The notes beneath the pieces are model-generated. The model worked only from the letters and a program-made list of their open reading frames with translations, was not told the origin of the DNA and ran no database searches. A stretch of 64,000 nt of DNA from Ahaetulla prasina (Eukaryota > Chordata > Lepidosauria > Squamata > Colubridae). Where the stretch lies: contig NC_080544.1 in assembly GCF_028640845.1 (NCBI RefSeq), positions 57,984,711 to 58,048,710 of the forward strand, given 5' to 3'. This document shows, in pieces, positions 1 through 49,203 of the stretch (the stretch's first letter is position 1; each line of letters starts with the position of its first letter). Position numbers and translations under genes: made by a program.

Positions 1-353
1 CTTTTTTCTCTCTCTCTTCCTCTTTCTTTCTTTCTTCCTTCCTTCCTTCCTTTCCCCCTCCCTCCCTCCCTCCCTCCCTCTTTCTTTCTTCTTTCTTTCT
101 CTCTCCCTCCTTCCTTCCCTCTCTCCCTTTCTTTCTCTCTTTCTCCTTCCCTTTCTTTCTTTCTTTCTCACCCTCCCTCCCTTCTATATTTATTTCTCTC
201 TTCCTTCCTCCCTCTTTCTCTTTCTTTCTCTTCCACTCTCTCTCTCCCTTCTTTCTCTTCTTCCCTCCTTCCTTCCCTCTCTCTCTCCGTTTTTCTTTCT
301 TTTTCTCTCTCTCCCTCCCTTTCTTTCTTTCTTTCCCTCATTCTTTCTCCCAC

Positions 354-408
<55 letters not shown>

Positions 409-515
409 TTTCTTTCTTTCCTTCCTTCCTTCCTTCTTTCTTTCTTTCCCTCCCTCCCTCCCTCCCGCTTTCTTTCTCTCCCTCCTTCTTTCTCTCTCTC
501 TTTCTCCCTCCCTCT
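1..515. repeat. CT/GA-rich microsatellite tract
   Basis: Almost pure pyrimidine on the + strand, made of TTTC, CCTT, CCCT and CT runs, including a long uninterrupted TTTC run around 357-408. The long open frames over it encode only Lys/Arg/Glu or Ser/Pro/Leu low-complexity strings, so they are not genes. The tract starts before the window and leads directly into the GC-rich duplicated unit, whose internal CT tracts resemble it. Confidence 0.95.
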
Positions 516-1480
516 CTCTGTGCAGAAGGATCGAACCTTGGCCACGCCAAGCCAAAAGCCTGCAGTCCTTTGGCACATCGGGACTTGGGGTGAGCAGTAG
601 CTTCCCCAGCCTGGCGCCCCACATGTGCGGGGCGGGGGAGAGAGCCCACCCCACCCCCAAGATCCCACCCCTCGGGAAGGAGGCGGGAGGGGCTCTGCTC
701 TTCCCCAGCCCCCAGCCCCTCGCCCCCCCAACCCTTCCACAACTCTGCTTTTCTTGTGCAAGCAAGAGGTTCTATCCCCGCAAAAGCACTCTTGGAGTTG
801 GTGCTTCTCTCGGCCGCACCTGCCGCCCCGCTGGCTCCTTTTGCATGGCTTCCTTCCTCGGTTTCCTGAGCAGATCCAGGTCAGGGGAGGGAGAAGTGGG
901 CTGGGGATGTCTCCCACCACCTTCCTCCGGGATGCTGCCCGCCTCCTCCCTCCCTCCCTCCCTCTCTCTCTCTGTCTCTTTCTCCCTCCCTCTCTTTCTC
1001 CCTCCCTCTCTCTGTGCAGAAGGATCGAACCTTGGCCACGCCAAGCCAAAAGCCTGCAGTCCTTTGGCACATCGGGACTTGGGGTGAGCAGTAGCTTCCC
1101 CAGCCTGGCGCCCCACATGTGCGGGGCGGGGGAGAGAGCCCACCCCACCCCCAAGATCCCACCCCTCGGGAAGGAGCGGGAGGGGGGGCTCTGCTCTTCC
1201 CCAGCCCCCAGCCCCTCGCCCCCCCCAACCCTTCCGCAACTCAGCTTTTCTTGTGCAAGCAAGAGGTTCTATCCCCACGAAAGCACTCTCAGAGTTGGCG
1301 CTTCTCTCGGCTGCACCTGCCGCCCCCGCTGGCTCCTTTTGCACGGCTCCCTTCCTCGGTTTCCTGAGCAGATCTGGGTCAGGGGAGGGAGAAGTGGGCT
1401 GGGGGGATGTCTCCCACCACCTTCCTCCGGGATGCTGCCCGCCTCCCTCCCTCCCTCCCCTCGGGGGCTGGTGCCAGGCG
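516..1480. repeat. Tandem duplication of a ~494-bp CpG-rich unit
   Basis: The motif GTGCAGAAGGATCGAACC occurs at about 520 and again at about 1014. The following ~450 bases are nearly the same in both copies, including a CT tract and the stretch CCCCACATGTGCGGGGCGGG. A diverged start of a third copy may lie near 1480 (CTGCAGCTGAGAAGGATC). The unit is rich in CpG and GC-box-like sequence. It could be a LINE 5'-UTR monomer array or a local minisatellite. I do not recognise the family, and the overlapping frames show no protein I know. Confidence 0.75.
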
Positions 1481-2150
1481 GTCCCTGCAGCTGAGAAGGA
1501 TCTGGTCTTTGAGGCTCCATTCCGGCGCCAGCCACCGCAGGCTGCGAATGGAAGCAGCGAAGAGAGCCGGGAAGAAGACCAAGCCCAGGGCCAGAGTCTG
1601 CCACATCCCAATGGGCCGCCGACTTGGCTCTGCTCCGTCCGGCTTCCAGGAGCTTCCGGAGCCTCTCGCTCGGTGCTCGCCCTCCCGGTGGGGCAAGAGG
1701 CAGGGACGCCCTCCAGAGCCAGCCGCTCCCCACAGCCCAACACCCGCCCCACCCCGCCCCGCCCTGGTGGCTGTTTGAGCGAAGGGGAGCAGTGCTGTAT
1801 GCGCCTCCCGGATCAGCGCAGACCCCGCAGACCCCCTTTCCCGGAAACCCCCGACCCTTCAGAAGGGCAGCAAGCGAGCGAGGCAGAGAAAGAGCAAGGG
1901 AGGCAGGGGGGGGGGATTTGACTCCTTTAAGACTTGTGGACTTCAACTCCCAGAGTTCCTCAGCCAACAAAGCTCTGGGAGTTGATTGGTCCACAAGTCT
2001 TAAAGGAGGCAAGTTTGAAGATGCCTGGAGGCGGTGGGGGCAGCGGGGGCGGCGGCAGAGGGGGCGGCGGCAGAGGTGGTGGCGGGGCGGCAACAAACAT
2101 GGTGGCCGGGGCGAGCGACCGGCGACTGGTTTGGGGGCATAGCCAGCCAT
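1481..2150. other. GC-rich non-coding stretch, no gene recognised
   Basis: CpG-rich sequence continues from the duplicated unit and ends in a GGC/GGA-rich run near 2025-2100. Open frames on both strands are low in complexity (Arg/Gly/Pro/Ser) and none resembles a COL17A1 exon, which should show Gly-X-Y repeats. It may be the interior of a composite mobile element whose right end is at 2236. Confidence 0.5.
1922..2008. repeat. MITE-like hairpin (inverted repeat)
   Basis: The left arm (1922-1955) and right arm (1973-2008) are inverted copies, perfect over 19 and 13 bases and broken only by a 2-3 base indel. A 17-base spacer separates them. The arm sequence CTTCAACTCCCAGAG resembles a motif I know from reptile interspersed repeats. 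Confidence 0.75.
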
Positions 2151-2236
2151 CTTTTACTACCAGTTCTGCAAACTACTAAATATTTTTACTACCGGTTCTC
2201 CTGAACCGGTGAGAACCGGTAGCAACCCACCACTGG
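2150..2236. mobile_element. Right end of a hAT-like snake repeat
   Basis: The stretch has repeated ACCGGTT motifs and ends in GGTAGCAACCCACCACTG. The CCACTG end is typical of hAT-type termini. The matching left end (expected CAGTGGTGGG) was not seen, so it is either outside the window or lost. The family assignment is from memory. Confidence 0.45.
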
Positions 2237-2658
2237 TGCCACTCTATATGACCCTTCAACTTTTGCTGGTTTCTGTTTTCCATATATACTTCATATTCTG
2301 CTCAGCCTGCTCTCTTGTCATTATGATTTTGGGGGGAAGCTATGGATTAAAAAATAAAGGTGGTTTTTCCCTGTTTCCCCTAAGAGTTTCTTTGAGTGTG
2401 TCAGTACTTTATGCTTGTTCCTTGGGAAGGCCTTTTGGCCTTCAAGTCTGTTGGCAGATAAATGCCTTCACTTTTGACTATTCACCCTTAGAGAAAATGG
2501 TAACATTAATTTCAGTTTAGCCTGTATATTAAATGTAGTTGACTTTGCAGGTATTACCGGTTTGGCCATAACAGCCTTTACTTATGTTCTCTTTCTTATA
2601 CTAAAAATATAAAAATAAAGCAAAATCACATACACCAAAAGTAAAGCAACTTCTACAC

Positions 2659-2772
2659 CACGGGTGTCAAACTCACATGACATCGCAACATTTTTTTGCC
2701 TTTGAGTCGCTGGGGTGGGAGTGGTCTGCATGTAATGCATCTGGCCTGCAGGGCGCCATTTTGACACCACTG
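2659..2772. mobile_element. hAT-type MITE with 8-bp target duplication
   Basis: The 114-bp element starts CACGGGTGTCAAACTC and ends TTTGACACCACTG, which are imperfect terminal inverted repeats. It is flanked by a perfect 8-bp direct repeat, TTCTACAC, at 2651-2658 and 2773-2780. An 8-bp duplication is the hAT signature. There is no coding capacity. It lies in the COL17A1 intron before the penultimate coding exon. The element at 42398 has similar termini. Confidence 0.9.
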
Positions 2773-3227
2773 TTCTACACAAATATGAAAGCATTTTCTC
2801 CTGTATTTAATTTTGTTTAAATAATAACCTGTTGCTTATATTTTTTAATACTAATATTGTTTTTAATACTAAAAATTGGTTCATTCTGGCTGTTTTTAGT
2901 TAGGCAGGTATTATCAATGAAATGCTGATAGTCTCATGCATGAAGTAATTTATGATTTGCATAATTGAAAACTTCTGGACAGTTTGGAGGCAGAAAGGGA
3001 AACAAGTGAAACATTTTTCAGTTTGCTTGATACCTTCATAAGAAAATGGCTGGGAGTGTTCTTGGGACAAGGAATTGGAAAGCCTATGATTGGTTAACCT
3101 TTGAATTTGTTAAACGGTTTAACAAAGGTCTTTTAAAAAGACCTTTTTTTTAAGAAAGGTCAAATGTCACAGTTTAGATCCCTAGATTCATTACGTTATT
3201 TGATCCCCCCCCACCTTATTCTTTTAG

Positions 3228-3290
3228 GTGATACTGGATCGATGGGCCCACCAGGCCCCCAAGGACCAAGAGGACCAAAAGGTGAAAAAG
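3228..3290 (+). CDS. COL17A1: COL17A1 penultimate coding exon (collagen XVII alpha 1)
   Basis: This 63-nt exon has a CTTTTAG acceptor and a GTATGA donor. In phase 1 it encodes seven uninterrupted Gly-X-Y triplets (GDTGSMGPPGPQGPRGPKGEKG when joined to its neighbours). Collagen XVII is a type II transmembrane hemidesmosome collagen that anchors basal keratinocytes. The gene name rests on two things: a short collagenous exon followed by a basic non-collagenous tail, and the position next to and convergent with SLK, as in mammals. All upstream exons are outside the window. Another collagen would look the same at this exon alone, but synteny makes COL17A1 by far the best call. Confidence 0.85.
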
Positions 3291-3749
3291 GTATGATATG
3301 ATCTTTAAATAAACAGAAGCATAATGTAAACCGATTATCAGAAAGTTTTAATCTTAATTGAGATTTATAATCCTCCGAAGTATTAACTTTGTGTGAGCAA
3401 TTTCTTTTGTAACTTTCAGAGATTTATAATATAGTCAATAACTATGATACTATCTATCTCCTGCATATATTAGATCCAAATAATAGGTAAAATCAGATTA
3501 GCATAAGCATTCGTGAGGAGAGGGTGGCAAATATGATGACAAAGCTTGTGACATCACAAGCCAAACCTCATGACTTACATTCTTGGGTCTGTTAGGATGG
3601 AAATGTACATGGGTGATGGGGTATGTGACATGTCACATTTCCTGTTTTCACCATTGTGGTTAATAGCAGAGCCACCTCTACATGGCAGGACAATAACTCC
3701 ATTTTGGATTTTTATAAATTAATTCTTTTGCTCCTTCTGTCTCCTTCAG
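3291..3749 (+). other. COL17A1: COL17A1 last coding intron
   Basis: AT-rich intron with a GTATGA donor and a pyrimidine-rich CTTCTGTCTCCTTCAG acceptor. I see no repeat or other feature in it. Confidence 0.8.
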
Positions 3750-3799
3750 GTGAATCAGTGTATAGTGGTCGAAGGAGAAGACAAAGTACAAAAGCCTAA
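3750..3799 (+). CDS. COL17A1: COL17A1 last coding exon and stop
   Basis: After the acceptor CTCCTTCAG, the frame continues from the previous exon in phase 1 and encodes ESVYSGRRRRQSTKA, then TAA at 3797-3799. The Gly-X-Y pattern stops here, giving a short C-terminal non-collagenous tail with four consecutive arginines. A polybasic tail of this kind is what I would expect for the collagen XVII extracellular C-terminus. The 3' UTR follows directly. Confidence 0.82.
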
Positions 3800-4529
3800 A
3801 CTAAGAACACAAATTAGGGCACGGATTATCCCAAATATTGTTGATTTTTTTTAATGCCAAGAGATGAAACACCAATGGCTATTGACTTTCACTAAAGAAA
3901 CATCAATCTGCTACAAAGACTTGGTATTTGGGGAATTATTTTGCTAACATGTTCTCTTATGTCTAGATTCTGGATGGCTTTCAGAGGTTGTTATAATGCT
4001 ATGATAATTAGGAGATATATCACTGAAATATGAGGATTTTATATTTGCATAGCCTACCCAATTAATCTTATTATCCAGACACATCTGAATTCCTTCAGAT
4101 AAATATTAGAACATTTTCATACAATTTTTGAAACATTTTTTAAAAAATCATTTTCATTTTGAAAATGAATGAAAAGATTAAAGGTGTGTGCTTTATTTAG
4201 TAGGGATGTATCTAACAGTGCTGCATTTAAGACAGGGGCTAAAATCAAAATATTGCTAGCAGGATGTATAAAACATAAGTTATACTTTATATATTTATCC
4301 ATTCTTTCAAACCCTGTTAACTGCACTGTGAAGAATCTTGGAATTAATATTTAAGCATTTTTGTTAGCACTGATGCAAAAAAGTTTGCTATGGTTTTTAT
4401 CACATGAAATGCCTTTTTAATATCAAGCTTTCTCATTAGATGTCATATGTATTCTAGCCTTTGGTTTCTACTAAAATTAAAGTAGTGTGTTGTTCTGATA
4501 TGGTTAGGAGGGAAGTTTGCAAGCTAACT

Positions 4530-4700
4530 ATTGACTTGTTTTGTGCTTTCAAGTCAGTCTTGACTCCTGGGAAAAACATGGACAAGTCCCAGCAGTTTTC
4601 TTGGCAACATTCTCAGGAGTGGTTTGCCACGGCCTTCTCCCTAGGGCTGAGAGTAAGTAGTCTAGTTTCTCAATTTCCAGTCTGGTACCTTTACTCACAA
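4530..4700 (-). mobile_element. Degenerate tRNA-derived SINE fragment
   Basis: The stretch contains TTTTCTTGGCAACATTCTCAGGAGTGGTTTGCCACGGCCTTCTCCCTAGGGCTGAGAG in broken form. It is the body of a squamate SINE, read in reverse. It shares its layout with the better copy at 7575-7790. The tRNA head is missing. Confidence 0.6.
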
Positions 4701-5970
4701 CATCAGACTGGTTTTCATACTGTAACTACGGTAGTGCAATTTCATATTGAGTTCAGTATCATGTCCTTCAAAATGAAATAATCTTACTTAAAAACATTTC
4801 TACCTTTACAATGAACACCTCAAGCTTTTTTCAATAAGCATATACAATCCCAATTAATTTCATCATAGAATTATATGCACAAAATAGGTAAAGGACAAGC
4901 ATATTTATCAGTAAATTTTATTTTCATATAGCCTCAAAATCAATCAACTTGACAATATTGTTTTGTATTGCCTAAATTCTCTGATCCATTAAAATGCATT
5001 GTAGTAGTATTTGCAAAACAATTGGTATCTACAGTTAAATTAAACCTGACATAGTGATGCACGCACAGTAAATGGTACAAATACTATGCAATTCTGTGCC
5101 TGTCTAAAAGAAGGTTCCACTAAATTTAGTGGAACTTGTTTCTTGATAAATGTTTGCAAAATGAAAACCTAATGTATTGCAGTATTATAGACATGAAAAC
5201 CAGCTTTCCTAATCTGTAAGCAGATGATAGATGATAGACAGATATACTGTCTGCTTGTCTCTTTCTATAATCTCAATCTCTCTAGGCGTGGGTGCACACA
5301 CACATATCCCTCCAAGAAAGTTGACTCACACTGCAATATTTTATACTTTAAATCCTGAAATGATGCTGACATTTTGATACTAGTACAGTTATAGTTCATT
5401 CTCTATTTTCTTATTTGCTACGTGAGCTAACAATAGATGTTCTATTGCCTATGTGACATCAAGTCATTGCCAACTCTTAATAATCATTTTGTGGTTGGTA
5501 ACAAAAGGATACAGGTATAGATGATTAACACCAATGCTAGATTGCCCATTTGCAGGTTGCAAATGGTCAAGTGACTAATCTCCAGTTTTGTTTTGTTTTT
5601 TGCCTCAAACCAGATATTTCTCCTTTTAAAAAGGACTGGAGGCCATATTCCAGCAGTTTGTCTTGACAACTGGCAAGCCATTATTTGCAGTTAAAATTTG
5701 GATTAGCAGGCTGCCAATTTCTGAAACTACACTAAACATCAAGCACAAATCCTTCTATTAAATACTTTTCTGAACTTATCATTATTATGGAAAATGAATT
5801 CCAAATTTTCTTTTTTAATTGAAGTACTGGCTTTTATTCAGTATAAAATGAATAAGTTGTAATTAAAATCCAAGCGTGGGGGTTAGTTGTAGGATTTTGA
5901 AACTGTCATAGAAGTAGCGCTGTGCTTTAATTCAAATGTTATTTGTAAATGAAAGATTTGTTTTTTAAAA

Positions 5971-5976
5971 AATAAA
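5971..5976 (+). terminator. COL17A1: Poly(A) signal AATAAA, probable COL17A1 3' end
   Basis: A canonical AATAAA is followed within about 25 bases by TGTAGTGTG and a seven-T run, which is a good GU/U-rich downstream element. It lies on the COL17A1 strand about 2.2 kb after the stop. Confidence 0.6.
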
Positions 5977-6040
5977 GTTACTTTAAGATTCTGTAGTGTG
6001 TTTTTTTCTTAAAATCCAGCAGGGTACAATCATAAAAGGG

Positions 6041-6104
6041 AACCGCCCCGAGTCCCTAGGGAGAAGGGCGGTATAAAAATCTAAATAAATAAATAAATAA
6101 ATAA
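6041..6104 (+). mobile_element. Bov-B / Sauria-SINE type 3' tail with (AAAT)n
   Basis: The motifs ACCGCCCCGAGTCCCTAGGG and AAGGGCGGTATAAAAAT are followed by (AAAT)n. This is the 3' tail shared by Bov-B LINEs and Sauria SINEs in squamates, 5'-truncated to about 64 bases. Confidence 0.6.
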
Positions 6105-8456
6105 CAAAATTGGATTGACTCTAATTTACATTTTAACTGAACTAATTGACACTTACTTAATGTATTCCACAATTAACCAGCTGTATCCATCTGAGTAGAC
6201 AGTAATTAGTACTAATTGATCAGGAACAAACATTTTTCAGTAAAGAGTTTGAAGCAGAGATATTCACTGTCATATTAGAAATCATGATCATTCAAATTGC
6301 TGATTTATGGATTTGCTGATCGAAAAGGGTTGAATATGGGAAAAAAGAACCATTTTATAACTTTAAAGAGGGAAGAGAGATAAATAGCTTTAGCTCAAGT
6401 CCTATTTCTTCAATCTTTTTTCTACTTGCACTTTATTACGTTTTAAAAAAATAAAAATTCATTCTATATAATTTCACTTTTATCTTTTACATATGTGTAA
6501 ATCATTAATAAAAAGTATTTTTTTAAAAATCATCTAGGTATGAAGTAGCAATGTCTTCTGAGGATCTAGCAGCTTTAGAGGCAGCAATAGAAAATGTATT
6601 CTTAGACCAACTCAAGAGCTGATTGTACTTTTTTTGATACAGCTCTGAGCATCAAAACCTCACAGTGAGGCTTCTTTAGGATTTTCCTCCTCACCTATCT
6701 TTGGAAAGGGCAAACTGGAAAGAAATGATCAAAAGAATACAGTATCTGATTATTTATTGTTCAAACATCAAAAAGAAAAAGCTAGTTGACTGGGGTCTCG
6801 TGATTGGACAGCTTCCTTAGAACACGTTACAAGCAAAAACACAGCAAGAGCTTAATAACCGTTTATTATGTATCACCATTCCAACTTGTTCTATGGGAAT
6901 GCACAGTGGCACATATGGGGTTTTTCTCCCTATACCTATAATGATTGAAAGAGATTCTATCTTAGTGAGGCAAAACTGACAATTTGTCATTGAGACACAG
7001 AAACTATGAACCAGAAGGGATTTCATTATGACATCCACCCCACCCCCTTATACTCAATGCCAGAATTTCCCTAATAGGTGGCTAGCCAACTCCAAGACAG
7101 CATAATTTCTCGTTGTTCTTGGCAGATTGTTCTATTATTAGTGGTTTTTATGATGAGAAATTCTTTCTAATTGGCCTAATCAGACAATTTCTAGTACCCT
7201 AGTAGCAATTTGTTCCAGTTTCTCTCATCCATTCTAGACGAGATGCCCAGAAATGGTATATTCTAAACATGGTCTAGTACAATATACAATGGAACAATTA
7301 CTCTCTACGGCCTGGGTGAAATCCTTCTGTTTATTCAGTCCAAAATAGGATATGCATTTTAGCATTTTGTTTAGCACTGCAGGTGCTGTTGTTGGTGTTG
7401 TAGGTCCATTAGTACTTCTTAATTCTTCTCTCAAGGCCTGCTCCCAAGCCAATATTTCAGTGTCTCATATCTGATTCTTTTCTATGCAGACACAGATTCT
7501 TATATTTATCACAGCTGATCATCACCCTATTGAAGTCAAACCTGTATTCAACACTGAATGCAGGTAGGTGTATGTCTGGCTTTGAGTCAGTGTTGAATCC
7601 TGTCAACTTCCTGGATTAATCCCTGCAGTTTTCTTATCAGATTTTTCAAAAATTATTTGCCACCGTCTCCTTCTTAGGGCTGACAGTGACTGGCCCAGCT
7701 GGCTTTGTGCCTAAAACAGGACTTGAACTCCCAGTTTCCCAGTTTCTAACCTGATGCCTTAAGGACTACACCAAATTACCTCTGTTCATGAACTATATTC
7801 ATGAATATATTCTATTATTTACAATATAAATAAAATCAATATTGGAATTGAACTGAATTGTGAGGTGGCTTATTCTGTATGATGTTAAGCTTCAATACCT
7901 GGCTAACTCAATTTTATTTCTCTGACACAATAAAACTGAAATCAGTTTTAAAAAATGATTTTTTAAAATGTTGCTTTGACAATACTAATCTCAAAAGGTA
8001 GCATAAATGCTCTAGCAATTTATAAAACTAATGATGTGATTAAAAATACACTTGTAGTAACACACCCACGCTGCTTGTCTACTTTGTGTTAGAAACTCAC
8101 CATGCCTTTTTGCTCAAAGATTGGTATACCAAGGCTACAGGCCCATGAAGAATATGACATTTTTCTACTGTATCAAACCTATACTTTTCAATGGAATTCT
8201 GCATATTTATTCTTCAGATATAAGAGCTCCATCCATAACATCTCATGTTATCTGATGAAGAAAGGGATATACTGACAGAATTATGATTACTGATAGACAG
8301 AATATAAAGTTATTCCCTCCAACTGATGTAACCACTTAAACCAACGAGGAAGTATACAACAAAAAGAGAACATATTAGAATATATCTTGCTAAATATTTC
8401 TTTATGTAAATATATTCATGAGATATATCATTTGATGTTTCTTTCTGAAAAAATCC
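6105..8456. other. Gap between the convergent COL17A1 and SLK 3' ends
   Basis: AT-rich sequence between the likely COL17A1 poly(A) site and the likely SLK 3' UTR. A reversed SINE lies at 7575-7790. The stretch 6.9-7.5 kb has the worn look of an old interspersed repeat that I cannot name. No gene was seen. SLK transcription may run on into this gap. Confidence 0.5.
7575..7790 (-). mobile_element. tRNA-derived SINE, reversed and decayed
   Basis: Read on the - strand it begins like a tRNA (TGGTGTAGTCCTTAAGGCATC, an A-box region), then GGGAGTTCAAGTCCTG (a B-box match). The SINE body follows, with GGCCAGTCACTGTCAGCCC and AGAAAACTGCAGGGA. It is a squamate SINE and not a functional tRNA. Confidence 0.7.
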
Positions 8457-11001
8457 TTTATTATTAAAAGTATCTTTGAAGCCCTTTAATGCAATTTCTA
8501 AAATTATGTGAATTTTACAGGCTTTTATATATCATGCATTAGCCTTACCACAAAGAGATCACAAAACTTAGGGCAGAATAATAAATGAATGGAAATATAT
8601 AGGGAAGTTGAGATGAAAGAGCTGAATCATAGGCAACAATTATTTAGGCTTTTTATTCTGTCATCCAACTATCATATTTCTTGACGTATTAGTGAGTTGT
8701 TCTTAAGAACCGTCTTCCACCAGTTGGATCATATAGCCAATTTGATATTATGTTCCAATAGGATAACAGCACTGTGACTGAAAAACAGAAAACTTTTCAA
8801 ATTAGAATAGGAAACTATGGGTCCAGGTTGATATCCAATCCAGATTTCCTGTCATGATGTCAAAGAAACATGTGGCAATGAAGAAAGACCTGAAATAGAC
8901 AACTGAAGACATAATAGGGGGTCAATGGAGCTCAAACCCAATTTATGTCATGAAATTGTAACTATACTGAAATAGATCTCCTAAGAAGAAAGCCCCACCA
9001 CAGATAATCGTTAACGTGGGAAAATACCAAGCAGTATTAATTAATGTAATCCAAATGTTGATTATCTAGTTCAACATATAGATGGTATTTAATAAACTCC
9101 CACAAAACACCACACACCAAAAGGAAAATATTCAGATTAGCAATGCCTCAATTTGTACATTTCAGAATTCTGCCTTAATCATGCTGTCCAATTATTTGAT
9201 TCTGAACAAATTCAGGTTTTGTTTTATCTCCAGAAAGCAGATGTATTAACTACCAGAAATGACTGAAAAAATAAACCCAAATAAGAAAAATGAATACAGA
9301 AACACAACATTCTTCGAAGGAGTCAATGGACTTTAGATTTTTTAAAGCAGACTTATATGTTGATTAAACAGAGAGAATTTAATGTTACAGTCAGTACTAG
9401 TTGTTTCACAAGGTGAAGTTTTAAAAAAAGTAAAAGTTGATGGGTATTTTTTCATCTATGCAGTTCTGAAAAAAAAATTAGGATGCAATACAGCAAACAT
9501 AACACTCTAGTAACATATAAAAGAATTTACAACCTGGTGCATGTTACATATTTATAAAATAAGATATCAGATATTAAAGCTAGCTATACATTGCAAGCAA
9601 AATTATTATTTCCGATGAGCAGAATTTAACTGAAAATATGCACCTTCAACCTACACTTATTATATTGAAGCAATTGAACAACTGAATAAATCAAACTTAG
9701 CATCTGAATTCAGTAGCAAGTATTGATCACATTTCCATTAAGGCAGTCTGCATTTTTTAAAAATCTGTTTCCTTTGTATAAAAGGTAACCAATTTTGCCT
9801 TTAATGAAAGATAGCAAAATATGAAAATGCTTGGATGATAATCCAAAATTAGCTATTAAAGGATTAGGCTATAGAGGATATTTATATTACAAACTTAATT
9901 TTGGCATATCAAAAGCAATAGCTTTTGATATGGTTCAGTTCTGAAAACTTGCTTTATTGAATGCAAGATAAATCTCTTTCCCATCCCCAACAAAAAATAA
10001 ATTACAGTGGAGCTATGAATTTTAGAAATAAACTATCTACCTACTTCTTAGCAAATGAAGTAGTAGATTAAACTGTCTTAGTACTTAACATAAATCCTTC
10101 ACTCAATGTACATACTGAAATTTTACAAAAAGATCATTCATATCCGGAAATCAAAACATTAATTTGTAAGGACAAGGGCAGTCAAAGACTGCAGCATTGA
10201 AATTTGATAATGCTGATATGATCATCTAACCCTGCTCTTCTTGTGGTCATGCAGAGCTTCAAGGGGAGTGAAAATTAATGCATTTCCCCACTTTTAAAAA
10301 GATAAATTCTACAATTTCAATTCATTTTGTAGAATATTACTAGCCAAATAGAAAATTGAAAAGAGGAGGGGAGAGACTATAAACTGTACATTTTAAAAGT
10401 TGAGCAGGAATGCTCAATTTAAGAATTTGACAAACACTGTCACTGTAACAGCAACCATTTATATTGATATCAACAGTTTACTATGTGATAATCACAAACC
10501 TTTTATAAAAGAGCAGGGTGTTTAATTGTTTCAGGCACTGAATAAAATGAGGCTGGAGAGCTGTTGCCTCATAAACAAGATTTGGTTGAATTAGCAGTAC
10601 TGACTTTGTCTAAGAATCATCTGTATTTAATTCTTGGGACACTGCAGATGATCATTAAATGGCTAGGCTTTCTTCCCAGTGCAAATATATTGGATATATA
10701 GTTTTTAGATCAGTTTTCAAACAGGTATATATTTCTGAAACACATTATACCATATTCTGTTTTAAGAACACCTTCTGTGCTTCTAATTTCAATTGTTTTC
10801 CAGCATTTAAACAAAAGAAAGCAAAAGCAAAGAAGGAAAATTCTGAAATCTTGATTGTCTTTGCTGAAAGTGGATAAAGTTTGACAGAGTATGTGTTGTG
10901 TGTTGTGTGTTGTGTGTGTGTGTGTGTAAATACAGAAACAGAATATGGTAAACTGCCAATGTCAACAGCACACTGAAAGCCACCTCACAGAGGTTCAACT
11001 G
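8457..11001 (-). other. SLK: Probable SLK 3' UTR
   Basis: Non-coding AT-rich sequence after the SLK stop. On the - strand, AATAAA occurs at 9953-9958, 8457-8462 and 8206-8211, and I cannot tell which is used. A long SLK 3' UTR is expected from the mammalian transcript. A CA/TG-type repeat lies at 10890-10927. Confidence 0.4.
10890..10927. repeat. TGTGT/TG microsatellite
   Basis: TGTGTTG units pass into a pure (TG)n run. It lies about 75 bases past the SLK stop, so the SLK transcript would carry it as a CA repeat near the start of its 3' UTR. Confidence 0.9.

Positions 11002-49203
<38,202 letters not shown>

Larger units (their letters stand above)
3800..5995 (+). other. COL17A1: Probable COL17A1 3' UTR
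   Basis: About 2.2 kb of AT-rich non-coding sequence separates the stop codon from the first strong poly(A) site on this strand. It contains a SINE relic at about 4530-4700 and a further fragment near 5450-5480. Choosing 5971 as the end is inference from the signal. Earlier cleavage sites cannot be excluded. Confidence 0.5.

Noticed and set aside
168..1262. Long open frames over the window start encoding Lys/Arg/Glu-rich or Ser/Pro-rich proteins
   Set aside because: They are a by-product of the CT/GA microsatellite and the duplicated GC-rich unit. They show no conserved domain and their composition follows the repeat.
2209..2520. A 103-codon + strand frame near COL17A1 that might be an upstream exon
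   Set aside because: It has no Gly-X-Y repeats and is hydrophobic. It begins in the end of a mobile element and does not fit collagen XVII.
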